Positions 25,501 to 34,329 of a stretch of 64,000 nt of DNA are shown piece after piece. The notes beneath the pieces are model-generated. The model searched no databases, had not been told where the DNA came from, and saw only the letters and a program-made list of their open reading frames with translations. A program made the position numbers and the translations under genes. Source of the DNA: Polyangium jinanense. Its GTDB lineage: Bacteria; Myxococcota; Polyangia; Polyangiales; Polyangiaceae. How positions within the stretch are numbered: position 1 is the first letter of the stretch; every line of letters starts with the position of its first letter. The stretch covers positions 127,580-191,579 of the forward strand of contig NZ_JAGTJJ010000017.1 of the NCBI RefSeq assembly GCF_028435365.1, given 5' to 3'.

Positions 25501-25992
25501 TCGAACGTGGACAACCCGCTCTTGCGTTCGGGCATCGCGCTCGCTGGTGCAAATCGCGGGCACGAGAATCAGGCGCTCGGCATTCTGACGGCGTTCGAGG
25601 TTTCGCAACTCGACCTGCTGGGGACGAAGCTCGTGATATTGTCGGCGTGCAAAACGGGCCTGGGTGAAATCGCCAGCGGTGAAGGTGTCTATGGATTGCG
25701 TCGAGCCCTCAGCATTGCCGGCGCGGAGACGCAGGTCATGAGTCTATGGAGCGTGGATGATGCGGCGACGTGTGAATTGATGGAGGCTTATTACGACAAG
25801 TTGCTTGCGGGGGAGGGGCGCGTAGAAGCCTTGCGTCGAGCCCAGCTCGAAATGCTAGGCCACCCTGATCTCGCGCATCCGTATTACTGGGCTTGCTTCA
25901 TTGCGTCGGGAAATGATGCGCCCCTCCGCTCATCTGCGGAGACCGTTGACGAGGGGGGCCGCCCTGACTCGGCCTCTAGCGAGCGTCGCTGA
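22573..25992 (+). pseudogene. TPR-CHAT caspase-like protease gene interrupted by an in-frame TAA
   Basis: ATG 22573 opens a frame that would encode 1138 residues but is cut by TAA at 23440-23442; the same frame then continues without further stops to 25992. About ten TPR-type repeats (for example KKDYPNAELELRRAI, KEDYAQAEAHYARAI) precede the CHAT domain. The stop falls exactly where a repeat should read LKND-Tyr-AKAESLCREAL, so a Tyr codon became TAA by one base. The CHAT domain keeps its catalytic His (LLHIATHGFF) and Cys (LVILSACKTGLGE). Family knowledge: CHAT peptidases are activated partners or effectors linked to TPR sensors. The DNA is visibly A/T-richer than its neighbours. Recent inactivation, readthrough or two-part translation are all possible; no good ribosome site precedes the second part. 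Confidence 0.85.
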
Positions 25993-26977
25993 CCGCGGCG
26001 GGCTCGGCGCGCACCATTTTTGCAAAGTGCGTATCGAGCCAGCGCTCGGCCTCCGCGAGATCGGGCGTGCTGCGAAACGCCTCGGCGCGCTTGAGCACGT
26101 CGATGAGCAGCTTCTCTTCGTGGACGGGGTAGGCCAGAGACAGCTCTCCGTGCGCGAGGTGCGTTTCCCAGCGGGCGCGCACCGCGGCCCAGAACGCGGC
26201 GGTCTCCTTCCAGTAGCGCTGAGCCGCGCTGAGCGGATCGTCGATGCGGGTGTACTCGTTGAAGCCGAATTCCCGAACCAGCGGGCGCTCGACACCGTCG
26301 CGGCGGATGACCTTGGTGTTGTCCTGCTCGTGGGTCCAGCCCAGCGGCGTGATGGTGTGCCGGTTCTCGGCGACAATCAGATCGTAGTCTTTGCGCTTGG
26401 AATACTCGCGGCGCGGGAGCGGGCGCAGCGTCGTCTCCGAGGTCCAGGTCGACGAGCTCTTCTGATGCACCCAGGTGCCGCTGCCGGCATAACGTGGCGC
26501 ATCGTTGACTTCGTAGACGAGCTGGGTCCACGTGCCTGCGCGTTCCTGCTCGCTGCGCGTGCGCCGGTCGAACCGCTGCGCGCCGAGGAACCGGAAGTGA
26601 TCAGGCGCCTCGTAAACCCACACCTGGCGCCAGTGCTTCACCACCATGCCCGCGGGAAGCACCAAGAGGTGCTGGAGCTCGATGCGTCGCGGCTCGTCGC
26701 TCACCACCACCACGGCCTCCGTGCCGGTCACGTCCTTCGAGGGGCGCGGGAGGTAGCCCGGCTCGAGGAGCGTTGTCTCGTCGAAGTGGAACGACACGCG
26801 GTAGCTGCCGGCCATCGAGAGGATCGCGCGGCGGTCGCAGTCGAAGGCAGCAACGCCCGGGCCGCACCAGGCCTCGGTGCGGGGGACTCCATGGGCGAGC
26901 CGCTCGGCTCGCGAGCTCCCTGCATGTCCACATCCCACGAGCATCGTCGTCGCCAGAGCCAGAGCCACAGTGCGCAT
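25976..26977 (-). CDS. DUF6607-family lipoprotein
   Basis: A 333-residue protein; the N-terminus RTVALALATTMLVGCGHAG has a lipobox with Cys 16. It shows the conserved pattern AILSMAGSYRVSFHFDET, then IELQHLLVLPAGMVVKHWRQ and VYEAPDHFRFLG, which I recognise from the DUF6607 family of exported proteins of unknown function. Its 3' end overlaps the convergent TPR-CHAT frame by 17 nt. Upstream lies dispersed repeat copy C. Confidence 0.8.
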   Translation of the reverse strand: MRTVALALATTMLVGCGHAGSSRAERLAHGVPRTEAWCGPGVAAFDCDRRAILSMAGSYRVSFHFDETTLLEPGYLPRPSKDVTGTEAVVVVSDEPRRIELQHLLVLPAGMVVKHWRQVWVYEAPDHFRFLGAQRFDRRTRSEQERAGTWTQLVYEVNDAPRYAGSGTWVHQKSSSTWTSETTLRPLPRREYSKRKDYDLIVAENRHTITPLGWTHEQDNTKVIRRDGVERPLVREFGFNEYTRIDDPLSAAQRYWKETAAFWAAVRARWETHLAHGELSLAYPVHEEKLLIDVLKRAEAFRSTPDLAEAERWLDTHFAKMVRAEPAAVSDAR

Positions 26978-27104
26978 GCGGAGGCTCGTAGATGAAGTTG
27001 CTAATGAAAGTCAATATCTATGAAGGGCACCGCACGAAACGAACGCGCGCAGCCTTTCGCCGCTGCGATTGGCAACGCCGTCTCTGGTCTTGCCACCGGC
27101 CCGT

Positions 27105-27215
27105 TCGATGAACTGCGCATCGCGCAGTTCATCGACCACGAGTCCAGCGCTTGCGCTGGTTCGGGTCGAGGGGCGAACAGCCCCCGCGGGGTCCGGGGCG
27201 GCGCCCCGGCGCGGC
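27105..27215 (-). repeat. Dispersed hairpin repeat, single-unit copy C
   Basis: A unit in the opposite orientation to copy B: GATGAACTGCGC-ATC-GCGCAGTTCATC, CCAGCGC-TT-GCGCTGG, GGGGC-GAACA-GCCCC, then a GC stem ending CCGGGGC-GGC-GCCCCGG. The flank GGCAACGCCGTCTCTGGTCT (27071-27090) is homologous to the spacer of copy A, so C is a truncated full element. It is a mosaic: the palindrome of one subtype is joined to the GC stems of the other. Confidence 0.88.
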
Positions 27216-27235
27216 GGCGGCCCCAAAAAGAGACG

Positions 27236-28063
27236 TCAGCTCAGCGGCTCGTGGTGATCGTGCGCGACCACGCCGCGCTTCCAGTGCCCTGAGGCGTGGA
27301 TTCGTGCGCGCGCCCAGCCTTGCTCGCGCACGAGCATGCGCATCACTGCGGCGGTCTCGGAGGCCTCACCGGCGAGCCAGGCGAATCCATTGCTCGCATC
27401 GGGAAGCTCGGCTGCGCGCACGATGTCCACGAGCTGCTTTGCTACGTCGCCCGCTCCGCCCGCGTCCGCACGGTGCACCCAGCGGGTCTCCACGCCTGGC
27501 TGGACAAGCTCGGGCCATGCGACCTGGTCTTTCGTGTCCTCGACCAGCGCCACCACGAAATTGTGCACGGTCGCCGGTGTCTCCTCGAGACGACGTACCA
27601 TCTCCGGCAACGCCGTCTCGTCGCCGACGAAGAGCTGCCAGGCTGGTTGCAGCCGGAGCAGGCGCGAGCCGCGCGGCCCGGCGAGGCCCAGCACGTCGCC
27701 TGGGGTCGCGCGTGCCGCCCAGGAGGAGGCGACGCCATGCCCGTGCAACAGGAAGTCGACGTCGATGGTGTCCGCGTGCCTTGCCCTGATGGTGTAGTCG
27801 CGCGCGATCGGACGTGCGCCCGGTGGCGGCTTTATTTCGCCGCGCTCGTCGATGACGGGCAGTGCAGGCTCGGACTGTCCCTCGGCGGGGAACAAGAGCT
27901 TCACGTGGTCCTCGGGTGCCAGGGATATGAAGCCCTCGAGTTCGGGACCGCCGAGCGTGATGCGACGCATACGTGGCGAGAGATCGCGGACGCGGGTGAC
28001 GACCAAACGGCGAATCTTCAGCGGGTGACGAACGAGCTCGAAGGGCGAGTCTTCACGGTTCAT
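27236..28063 (-). CDS. Siderophore-interacting FAD/NAD(P)H reductase
   Basis: A 275-residue protein. ATG 28063 was preferred over an in-frame GTG 9 nt upstream because AGGAG lies 8 nt before it. It has the SIP-family layout: N-terminal FAD domain with RDYTIR, a GxG-rich GLAGPRGSRLL, and a C-terminal NAD(P)H-binding domain with FVGDETALPEMVRRLE and WLAGEASETAAVMRML. These enzymes release iron from ferric siderophores in the cytoplasm by reduction. No siderophore transporter is adjacent, so it acts with genes elsewhere. Confidence 0.93.
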   Translation of the reverse strand: MNREDSPFELVRHPLKIRRLVVTRVRDLSPRMRRITLGGPELEGFISLAPEDHVKLLFPAEGQSEPALPVIDERGEIKPPPGARPIARDYTIRARHADTIDVDFLLHGHGVASSWAARATPGDVLGLAGPRGSRLLRLQPAWQLFVGDETALPEMVRRLEETPATVHNFVVALVEDTKDQVAWPELVQPGVETRWVHRADAGGAGDVAKQLVDIVRAAELPDASNGFAWLAGEASETAAVMRMLVREQGWARARIHASGHWKRGVVAHDHHEPLS

Positions 28064-28314
28064 CGAGGACACTCCTGCGGAGACGAAGGTGGCCGGTCAC
28101 CAATAACACTGGGGAAATTTATGCAACGAGCGAATCGGTGTGTTGGACGAAAGGTCTACGATGCGGCCATTCGCCGCCTTGAAGCAGACGCAGACCAGGA
28201 GCCCGAGCCGCTTCGCTTCCGCCCCCGCTTCCACTTCCGCCCCCGCTTCCGCAACATCTCCGCTGTTGACAGCCCCCTCGCGGCGCGCGAAACCATGGGC
28301 GCGTTCTTAACGGC

Positions 28315-28320
28315 AGGAGG
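28315..28320 (+). promoter_or_regulatory. Strong Shine-Dalgarno fixing a TTG start
   Basis: AGGAGG lies six bases before TTG 28327. No ATG is near, so this site fixes the rare start of the following gene. Confidence 0.7.
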
Positions 28321-28326
28321 CTGACT

Positions 28327-29124
28327 TTGCTGAAGCACCTCAACATCGACGAGATGGTGGCGATCATCGCGCCCTGGGTGGACGAGTCGAAGCGCAAGAG
28401 CGTGTTCCTCTCCATCCCGGAGATCGCGCCGCTGCATGGCAAGGTGCTGAAGGCCTACGAGGCCGTGATCAGCATCCCGCAGACCAAGGCCACGCCGACT
28501 GCGCTCGCCTCGATCCTCGAAGAGGAGACGCTCGTCGACGCGCGGCACGATCACCTCGCCCGCGCCATCTCGCTCTCGCTCGACGCGCGCGCTGAGCTCT
28601 ACCTCGCGGGGCATCCGCCCGACTTCGCGCGCGCGGCGCGGGCCCGGGACATCTCGCGCAAGTTGTTCCCGACGGGCCTGGCGATCGTGAACGCGTCGCT
28701 GCTCGCGGAGTCGGGCAACACGGCGCGGGTCGCGCGGCTCGTGCGGGAGGAGGAGCCCTGGATGAGCGACTTCCTCACGGAGATCCCGGCGGGCGCGCCC
28801 CCGCATACGCTGAAGGACGTGGTGGACGCGTGGATCGCGACCGGCGCGCGCCTGGCCGAGCTCGAGAACGCGCGGACGGAGCTGCTCGCGAAGGAGGCGG
28901 CGACGCCCGAGGGCGTGCTGTCGCCACAGGCCGCGCGCAGCTTTTGGCTCCGGGTGGTGTCGCAGGTCCTATCGAACCTGGAGCTGTCGGAGGCGCCGGC
29001 CGAGTACATCGAGGCGATCCGGAGGCCGGTCCTGCGTGCGTCCGAGCGGGCGGAGCGGCGGTATGCGGGCGAGAAGAGCGCGCCGGACCCGATGAACGAC
29101 GATACGTTGCCGGCCGACGGCTGA
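28327..29124 (+). CDS. Conserved hypothetical alpha-helical protein
   Basis: A 265-residue protein starting at TTG 28327 after a perfect AGGAGG. It is predicted almost entirely helical, with no signal peptide, membrane segment or Cys pairs. Notable stretches are IPEIAPLHGKVLKAYEAVIS and FWLRVVSQVLSNLELSE. The C-terminal end is charged and probably disordered. It lies 43 nt upstream of hisF in the same direction and may be co-transcribed. I do not recognise the family. Confidence 0.75.
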   Translation: MLKHLNIDEMVAIIAPWVDESKRKSVFLSIPEIAPLHGKVLKAYEAVISIPQTKATPTALASILEEETLVDARHDHLARAISLSLDARAELYLAGHPPDFARAARARDISRKLFPTGLAIVNASLLAESGNTARVARLVREEEPWMSDFLTEIPAGAPPHTLKDVVDAWIATGARLAELENARTELLAKEAATPEGVLSPQAARSFWLRVVSQVLSNLELSEAPAEYIEAIRRPVLRASERAERRYAGEKSAPDPMNDDTLPADG

Positions 29125-29167
29125 AGGGAAGTTGGCCCATCGCGGCGCCTGGCGCTAAGCGCGCTGT

Positions 29168-29959
29168 GTGCTGGCCAAGCGCATCATCCCGTGCCTCGAC
29201 GTGAAGGACGGACGCGTCGTCAAGGGCGTCCAGTTCGTCGGGCTCAGGGACGCGGGCGATCCCGTCGAGGCCGCCCGGCGCTACGACGAGGCCGGCGCCG
29301 ACGAGATCACCTTCCTCGACATCACGGCCTCACACGAGAAACGCGGGACGCTGCTCGACATGGTGCGCGCGGCGGCCGATCAGATCTTCGTGCCGCTCAC
29401 CGTGGGCGGCGGCGTGGGGAGCGAGCGCGACATCGAGGCGTTGCTCGACGCGGGCGCCGATAAGATCGCGATCAACACGGCCGCGGTGCGCGAACCGGAG
29501 CTCGTGGAGCGGGCGGCGGCGCGGTGGGGCGCGCAGGCGATCGTGGTGGCGATCGATGCGAGGCGGGTCGGGACGGAGGAGCCGGCCCGGTGGACCGTCG
29601 TGACGCACGGGGGGCGGCGGGAGACGGGGCTCGACGTGATCGAGTGGTCGAAGCGGATCACGGGGCTCGGGGCGGGAGAGATCCTGCTGACGAGCATGGA
29701 CCGGGACGGGACGAAGGCTGGCTACGACCTCGCGCTGACGCGGGCCGTGGCGGACGCGGTGAGCGTGCCGGTGATCGCGTCGGGGGGCGTGGGGACGCTC
29801 GAGCATCTGTACGAGGGGCTCGTCGTGGGAGGGGCGGACGCGGCGCTCTGCGCGTCGATCTTCCACGACGGGACGTACTCGGTGGCGGAGGCGAAGGCGT
29901 ACCTGGCGGGACGCGGGGTGGCGGTGCGGCAAGGCGAACCGAGGAGAGGTGGGTCGTGA
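29168..29959 (+). CDS. hisF: Imidazole glycerol phosphate synthase cyclase subunit
   Basis: A 263-residue TIM-barrel protein from GTG 29168. It has the HisF signature: [20 protein letters not shown] with catalytic Asp in [40 protein letters not shown] with the second catalytic Asp, and VIASGGVG. With HisH it converts PRFAR and ammonia to IGP and AICAR in histidine synthesis. No other his gene is present here. GTGA at its end overlaps the next gene by 4 nt, which is unusual for hisF. Confidence 0.97.
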   Translation: MLAKRIIPCLDVKDGRVVKGVQFVGLRDAGDPVEAARRYDEAGADEITFLDITASHEKRGTLLDMVRAAADQIFVPLTVGGGVGSERDIEALLDAGADKIAINTAAVREPELVERAAARWGAQAIVVAIDARRVGTEEPARWTVVTHGGRRETGLDVIEWSKRITGLGAGEILLTSMDRDGTKAGYDLALTRAVADAVSVPVIASGGVGTLEHLYEGLVVGGADAALCASIFHDGTYSVAEAKAYLAGRGVAVRQGEPRRGGS

Positions 29960-31815
29960 ATCGGGCGAACGTGACGCTTTCGGAGGTCCTCGGGGCCGCA
30001 TCCGCGCGGGCCGCGGCGATGGTGCCGGAGAGCGCGGGCTACCTCGTGCTTTCGCTGTGCGACGCGCTCGGGAATCTGCCGATCCGGGTGGACCCCGCCG
30101 CCGTGACGCTGTCGGCCGAAGGCGTGGTGGCCGTGAACCGGCAAGGCGAGGTGCTGTCCGGCGCGGAAGCCGCGCGCGGGCTGCGGGAGTTGCTCGGGCG
30201 GCTCCTCGCGGTGACGGCAGGCGGAGCGCCGGGGCTTTCCGCGGTGGCGAGGGCAAGGGCGCAGGCCGCCGAGCGAGGTCCGGGCGTGGTGGCGGCGGAG
30301 ATCGAGGCGGCGCTGGTGCCGCTGAATCGGGGTGCGGCGAAGCGGACGCTGGCGAGGTTGGCCAGGGAGACGGCGCGCGCGGTGGAGGCAGGGCTCGTGG
30401 TGGAGCCGGCGCCGCTGCCGGCGCCGGTGGTGGTGGCGGCTCCGGTGCAGGCTCCGGTGGTGGTGGCGGCGCCGGCACCCGCTCCCGTGGCCGCTGCCGC
30501 GCCCGCGCCCGCTCCCGTCTCCGCGCGCGTGGCCGCTCCCGCGTCCGTGACCGTGGTGGACAAGGTCGTTTCGGTCGCGGCCATCCCTTCCCTGCCGCCG
30601 GATCTGCTGTTCACCGCGCCGCCCTCGGGGCCGCTGCGCGAGGCGACGCCGACGCTCCAGGATCCGATGTCGATCGAGACGACCGACGCGACGCCGCTCT
30701 GCAGCGTCGATCTCGCCCTGCTGGAAGCGCCGGCCGAGAGCGAGAAGTCGAGCCCCGCGGCGGCGGTGTTGCCAGCGTCGGAGCCGGTTGCGGCGCAGGC
30801 GCAGGTGCCGGTCGTGCCCGCGGTGGCGGAGTCGACGTTGCTTTCCGCGCGGGAAGCGGCGGTCGAGCTCTTGCCGCCGGCCGAGGCGTCGCCCGCGGCG
30901 GCGCCGGTGTCCGTGAAGGACGCCGGGACACGCGTGACCCACGAGTCGACGTGGCCCTGGCCGGTCGGGCTCGGGATGCGGCCAGAGGCGCCACCGCCGG
31001 GATCGGCGCGGCCTGTCGCGGCGCCGCCTTCGCGGGTGGAGGAGGCGCGGGTGGAGGAGGCGGCGGCCGTGGTGCATGCGGTGCCGTCGGAGGTGCCGCC
31101 TTCGGCCGAGGAATTGCGGAGCTTCGAGTTCGAGGTGCTCACGCCGCTACCGTCACCGGCCGTGGAAAAGGGCGTGGAAGCGCTGTCGCTGTCGGGATTC
31201 TCGGGCATCGTGGAAGCGCTCGAGCATCCAGCGACGGAGCCGCCCGCGTCGGTGGTGGATCCGGTATGGGTGGCGCCTTCGGTGTCCGTGAAGCCGGTGG
31301 CGGTGGAGCCTGCGGTGGCGGAGGAGCCGGCGGCGGCGGTCGTGGAAGAGGCACCCGCGGAGGCGGCCTTCGTGGCGGCGCCCGCGAAGGTGGGGCCGGA
31401 CCGCGTGGACGAGCTGCTGACGCGATTCGCATTGCCGGAAGGCGGCGAGGAGGCGTTGTTCCGGGCGACGGCGTCGAGCTTGAAGGAGCTCGCGGGGCTC
31501 GCGCCGACGCCCTACGCGCCGGAGGTCCTGCCGGCGATCCGGATCCCGGCGCGGCCGGAAGGCAAGAGCCCGGAATGGCTGCCGCAAGTACGCAAGGAGC
31601 CGGCGGAGCTCGCGCCGGCGCCGCTGGTGCCGGTTTCACGCAGAATGGGGGCGCGGGTGCTTTTGCCGCTCGCGCTGTTGGTGGTGGTGCTGGCAGGGAC
31701 GGGGGTGCTCGCCTGGGCAAGACCGGGCATTTTCGCGCGCGTGCCGCGGTTCTGGAAGGCGGTGCCGAGCGAAGGAGCCGAGAGGCCGGTGGCAGCGACG
31801 GACGAGGCGGAGTAG
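29956..31815 (+). CDS. Low-complexity protein with a C-terminal membrane anchor, translationally coupled to hisF
   Basis: A 619-residue protein from GTG 29956 (4-nt overlap with hisF; GAGGAGAGG upstream). Residues 1-130 are globular; the pattern TLSEVL...[29 protein letters not shown] faintly resembles the KIND/kinase C-lobe fold. Residues about 150-560 are rich in Ala, Val, Pro and Glu with repeated [13 protein letters not shown] units and should be disordered. A membrane helix ([20 protein letters not shown]) near residue 575 leaves a short tail. It is probably inserted with the long N-terminal part in the cytoplasm. The function is unknown. Confidence 0.75.
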   Translation: MNRANVTLSEVLGAASARAAAMVPESAGYLVLSLCDALGNLPIRVDPAAVTLSAEGVVAVNRQGEVLSGAEAARGLRELLGRLLAVTAGGAPGLSAVARARAQAAERGPGVVAAEIEAALVPLNRGAAKRTLARLARETARAVEAGLVVEPAPLPAPVVVAAPVQAPVVVAAPAPAPVAAAAPAPAPVSARVAAPASVTVVDKVVSVAAIPSLPPDLLFTAPPSGPLREATPTLQDPMSIETTDATPLCSVDLALLEAPAESEKSSPAAAVLPASEPVAAQAQVPVVPAVAESTLLSAREAAVELLPPAEASPAAAPVSVKDAGTRVTHESTWPWPVGLGMRPEAPPPGSARPVAAPPSRVEEARVEEAAAVVHAVPSEVPPSAEELRSFEFEVLTPLPSPAVEKGVEALSLSGFSGIVEALEHPATEPPASVVDPVWVAPSVSVKPVAVEPAVAEEPAAAVVEEAPAEAAFVAAPAKVGPDRVDELLTRFALPEGGEEALFRATASSLKELAGLAPTPYAPEVLPAIRIPARPEGKSPEWLPQVRKEPAELAPAPLVPVSRRMGARVLLPLALLVVVLAGTGVLAWARPGIFARVPRFWKAVPSEGAERPVAATDEAE

Positions 31816-31869
31816 GGCGCCAAACGACGCGCTGGAAACCGCGCGACGAGGCTGGTATCCTCCAGTTCC

Positions 31870-32130
31870 ATGAGCACGCACGTGTTGCCCTTGCCGCTGG
31901 CCCTCGATCCGGAGCTTCGTGAGCGTCTGGAACGGATCGCCCAGGCCGCAGGCCGCAGCGTCTCCGAGCTCGCAGGCGCCGTCCTGCGCGACTTCATCGA
32001 CGAGAACGACCGCCAGCTCGCCGCCATCGACGCTGGCATCGCCGAGGCCGACGCAGGCGAGCTCCTCGATTTCGAGGAAGTCCGAGCGGACATGCACAAG
32101 AAGATGTCCGCCCTCTCCCCGAAGCGATGA
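31870..32130 (+). CDS. Ribbon-helix-helix antitoxin of a ParDE/RelBE-type module
   Basis: An 86-residue protein. The start LPLPLALDPELRERLERIAQ followed by GRSVSELAGAVLRDFI is a CopG/ParD-like ribbon-helix-helix DNA-binding domain; the acidic C-terminal half (DAGIAEADAGELLDFEEVRA) is the usual toxin-binding part. It should repress its own promoter and neutralise the toxin. ATGA at 32127-32130 overlaps the toxin start by 4 nt. Confidence 0.88.
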   Translation: MSTHVLPLPLALDPELRERLERIAQAAGRSVSELAGAVLRDFIDENDRQLAAIDAGIAEADAGELLDFEEVRADMHKKMSALSPKR

Positions 32131-32423
32131 AGCTCCGGCTGACGCTCACGCGGCTGGCCAAGCTCGACCTGGACGACCTCATCGTCCACATCGGCACGGA
32201 CAACCGTCGAGCCGCCGTGAAAATCGGCACCTCGATTCTCGACAAGATCGAGCTCCTCAAGGACCACCCGGAAATGGGGCGTCGCGGTCGACGCCCCGGG
32301 ACACGGGAGCTCGTCGTCGAAGGCACGCACTACATCGTCGCTTATCGCGTCGTGCCCGAACGAGAGCAGATCCAGATCCTGCGAATCCTGCACACGTCGA
32401 GGCTCTGGCCCGAGCAGCTCTGA
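32127..32423 (+). CDS. ParE/RelE-superfamily toxin
   Basis: A 98-residue basic protein: LTRLAKLDLDDLIVHIGTDN, AAVKIGTSILDKIELLKDHP, GRRGRRPGTRELVVEGTHYI, AYRVVPEREQIQILRILHTS. This order (LxxIxxYI..., MGRxGRxxGTRELV, YRV...ILRVLH) is that of ParE/RelE toxins, which act on DNA gyrase or ribosome-bound mRNA. It is complete and in frame, so the module appears functional. Confidence 0.9.
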   Translation: MKLRLTLTRLAKLDLDDLIVHIGTDNRRAAVKIGTSILDKIELLKDHPEMGRRGRRPGTRELVVEGTHYIVAYRVVPEREQIQILRILHTSRLWPEQL

Positions 32424-32454
32424 GCGTACCCCAAGCCGAGCCTCGGTTTCCCGC

Positions 32455-33411
32455 CTACCCCCGCTCGAACCATTCCTTCGCCGCGGCCGCGCCATTGGCC
32501 ACGAGCTTGTCCTGCATCTCCTTCGAGAGCTTGAATTCGGTCGTGGCCACGCCCGCGTCGTCGATGAAGATCGTCCGCGCGAGCGCTGCTTCGTCGAGGT
32601 GCAAGAGCGTCGACGAGGAGATGATGAACGAGGTCAGCGCCTTGGCGTAGGTCTCGAAATCTTTGATGTCCATGCGCGGAAGCCTCCAATCGTCGAGGGA
32701 GGCATCGTTCTCCGCCTTCGTCCCCAGGCAAAAGCCGAGCGTCGCCGGCTGCACCGCCGGGGCGTGCGGATCGGCGCCGAGGACCGGGGTCTTGTGGACG
32801 CCGTCGAAAAGATCGATCGGGTAATTCCACGAGACACCGCCGTCGACGTAGAGGTCACCATGGAAGGGGTACGCCTCGAAGAAGAGCGGAATGCTCATCG
32901 ACATGCGCACGGCCTTGTACACGGGGACGTCGGGGCGCGAGGCGGCTGAAAAGACCTCGGCGATGCGCTGCGAGAGATTCGTCGTGACGACGTAAAGGTT
33001 GCGAGCGCGGCCAGGGTATGCCGTGGCGAGGGCCGAAAGCTCCGCGAAGGTGAGGTCGGGCTGAGCGCGACCGGTGAGGCGCTCGGTGAGGTGCGCGATC
33101 TGATTGCGCAGCCAGTCCTCGGCGGTCTTGCCCGGGTGGACGCCGTAGGCCTCGAAAAGGCGCGAGGCGCCCCCGAAGACCCAGCCCTTGCCGTCCATGA
33201 ATTTGGTGAAGTCGGTCTCCCGCAGGATCTTTTCGAGCTCCGCGGCGTCGACGCCAACCGCGAGAAGCGCCGCCGTGATCGCGCCCGCCGACGCGCCCGC
33301 GACCTGCGTGACGCCCCCGAGCACACCACGCCGCTCGAGTTCCCCGATCGCGCCGGCATACGCGATCCCCTTCATGCCCCCACCCTCGAACACGAGATTC
33401 TCGATCTTCAT
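32455..33411 (-). CDS. Patatin-like phospholipase
   Basis: A 318-residue protein from ATG 33411. The oxyanion motif is FEGGGMKGIAYAG, the nucleophile GASAG is in VAGASAGAITAALLA, and the catalytic Asp is in YVDGGVSWN: the full Ser-Asp dyad of patatins. It should hydrolyse acyl groups of phospholipids. There is no signal peptide; bacterial patatins of this size are cytoplasmic or delivered by secretion systems. It is divergent from the degraded ATPase gene at 33554. Confidence 0.93.
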   Translation of the reverse strand: MKIENLVFEGGGMKGIAYAGAIGELERRGVLGGVTQVAGASAGAITAALLAVGVDAAELEKILRETDFTKFMDGKGWVFGGASRLFEAYGVHPGKTAEDWLRNQIAHLTERLTGRAQPDLTFAELSALATAYPGRARNLYVVTTNLSQRIAEVFSAASRPDVPVYKAVRMSMSIPLFFEAYPFHGDLYVDGGVSWNYPIDLFDGVHKTPVLGADPHAPAVQPATLGFCLGTKAENDASLDDWRLPRMDIKDFETYAKALTSFIISSSTLLHLDEAALARTIFIDDAGVATTEFKLSKEMQDKLVANGAAAAKEWFERG

Positions 33412-33553
33412 GACACGAGCCCTCCATCGGACAGGGTATCCGGGGCGTGGGGGCGGCGTCATCCATGAAGCAACCGGGGTCGAGCAATCCGTCTCCCCTC
33501 GAAAGCGCATGGGTTCGGATGGCTGGCGTACAGCGACGTGGTACGCTGATGGC

Positions 33554-34329
33554 ATGATCACGCGGTTCGAGGTCGATGGGTTCAAGTCGCTGCGGGATTT
33601 CGCGGTGGATCTGGAGCCGCTCACCGTGTTCGTCGGCCCGAATGGAGCGGGGAAGTCGAACCTGCTGGAGGCGATGGCGCTGCTCGGGCGGCTGGCCTCG
33701 ATGCCCGTGGAGGAGGCGTTCAAGAAGGGACGCGGACGGGTCCTCGATCAGTTCAGCCGGTTTGGGGGAGAGACGAGCAAAACGATTCGATTTGCGGTCG
33801 AGGTGTCGATGCGCGCGCCCATTCCAGCTCTCGATGAGGAGTCGCGACGCTCCCAACAGGATATCAATACGAGCTCACGATTGAGCGCCGAGCGCGGGAA
33901 TCGGGCGTCGACAGATTCGTGATCAAGCACGAGAGTCTTCGGGGAAAGCTCGACGGCGGTGACGAGACGGATTCTTTCGTCACCAATATCATCGGAGAGT
34001 CTTCAGGCACAGTTCTCCAGGGGGCGCATTCGGTCCAGTTCTCTTCCCCTCTCTTGGGTCTCGTCAACGCCCTCGTGGAAGAACTCGGCACATTCCGCAT
34101 CCCTCATCTCGATGCCACCCGACTCCGCGAGCCAAGCGAGAGAATCAGCTCCGGCATCCTCGCGCCCGACGCCTCCAATCTCGCGACGATACTCGCGGAC
34201 ACGCCTCCGCGCGAGCCCCGCGCCCGCCCCGTGGGCAAGCCCAAGAAGCCGAGCGACAGCGCCTTCGTCGCCTCGCTGCGCGAAGTCGACATGCTGCTCC
34301 ACGCCGCGGACGCCGAGGCGGCCGAATGA
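33554..34329 (+). pseudogene. Degenerate AAA (OLD/AbiL-like) ATPase: frameshift plus internal loss
   Basis: ATG 33554 starts MITRFEVDGFKSLRDFAVDL with an intact Walker A GPNGAGKSNLLEA. The frame is lost between about 33838 and 33859: the expected continuation GYQYELTIERRARESGVDR lies in the next frame and runs on to 34329. The second part goes from APDASNLATILA directly to a tail SLREVDMLLHAADAEAAE. In intact members of this family the ABC signature, Walker B and H-loop stand between these two points; they are absent, so a large internal segment appears deleted. The ATPase cannot be active. ATGA couples it to the DUF4276-like gene. Such pairs usually belong to defence modules. Confidence 0.75.
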
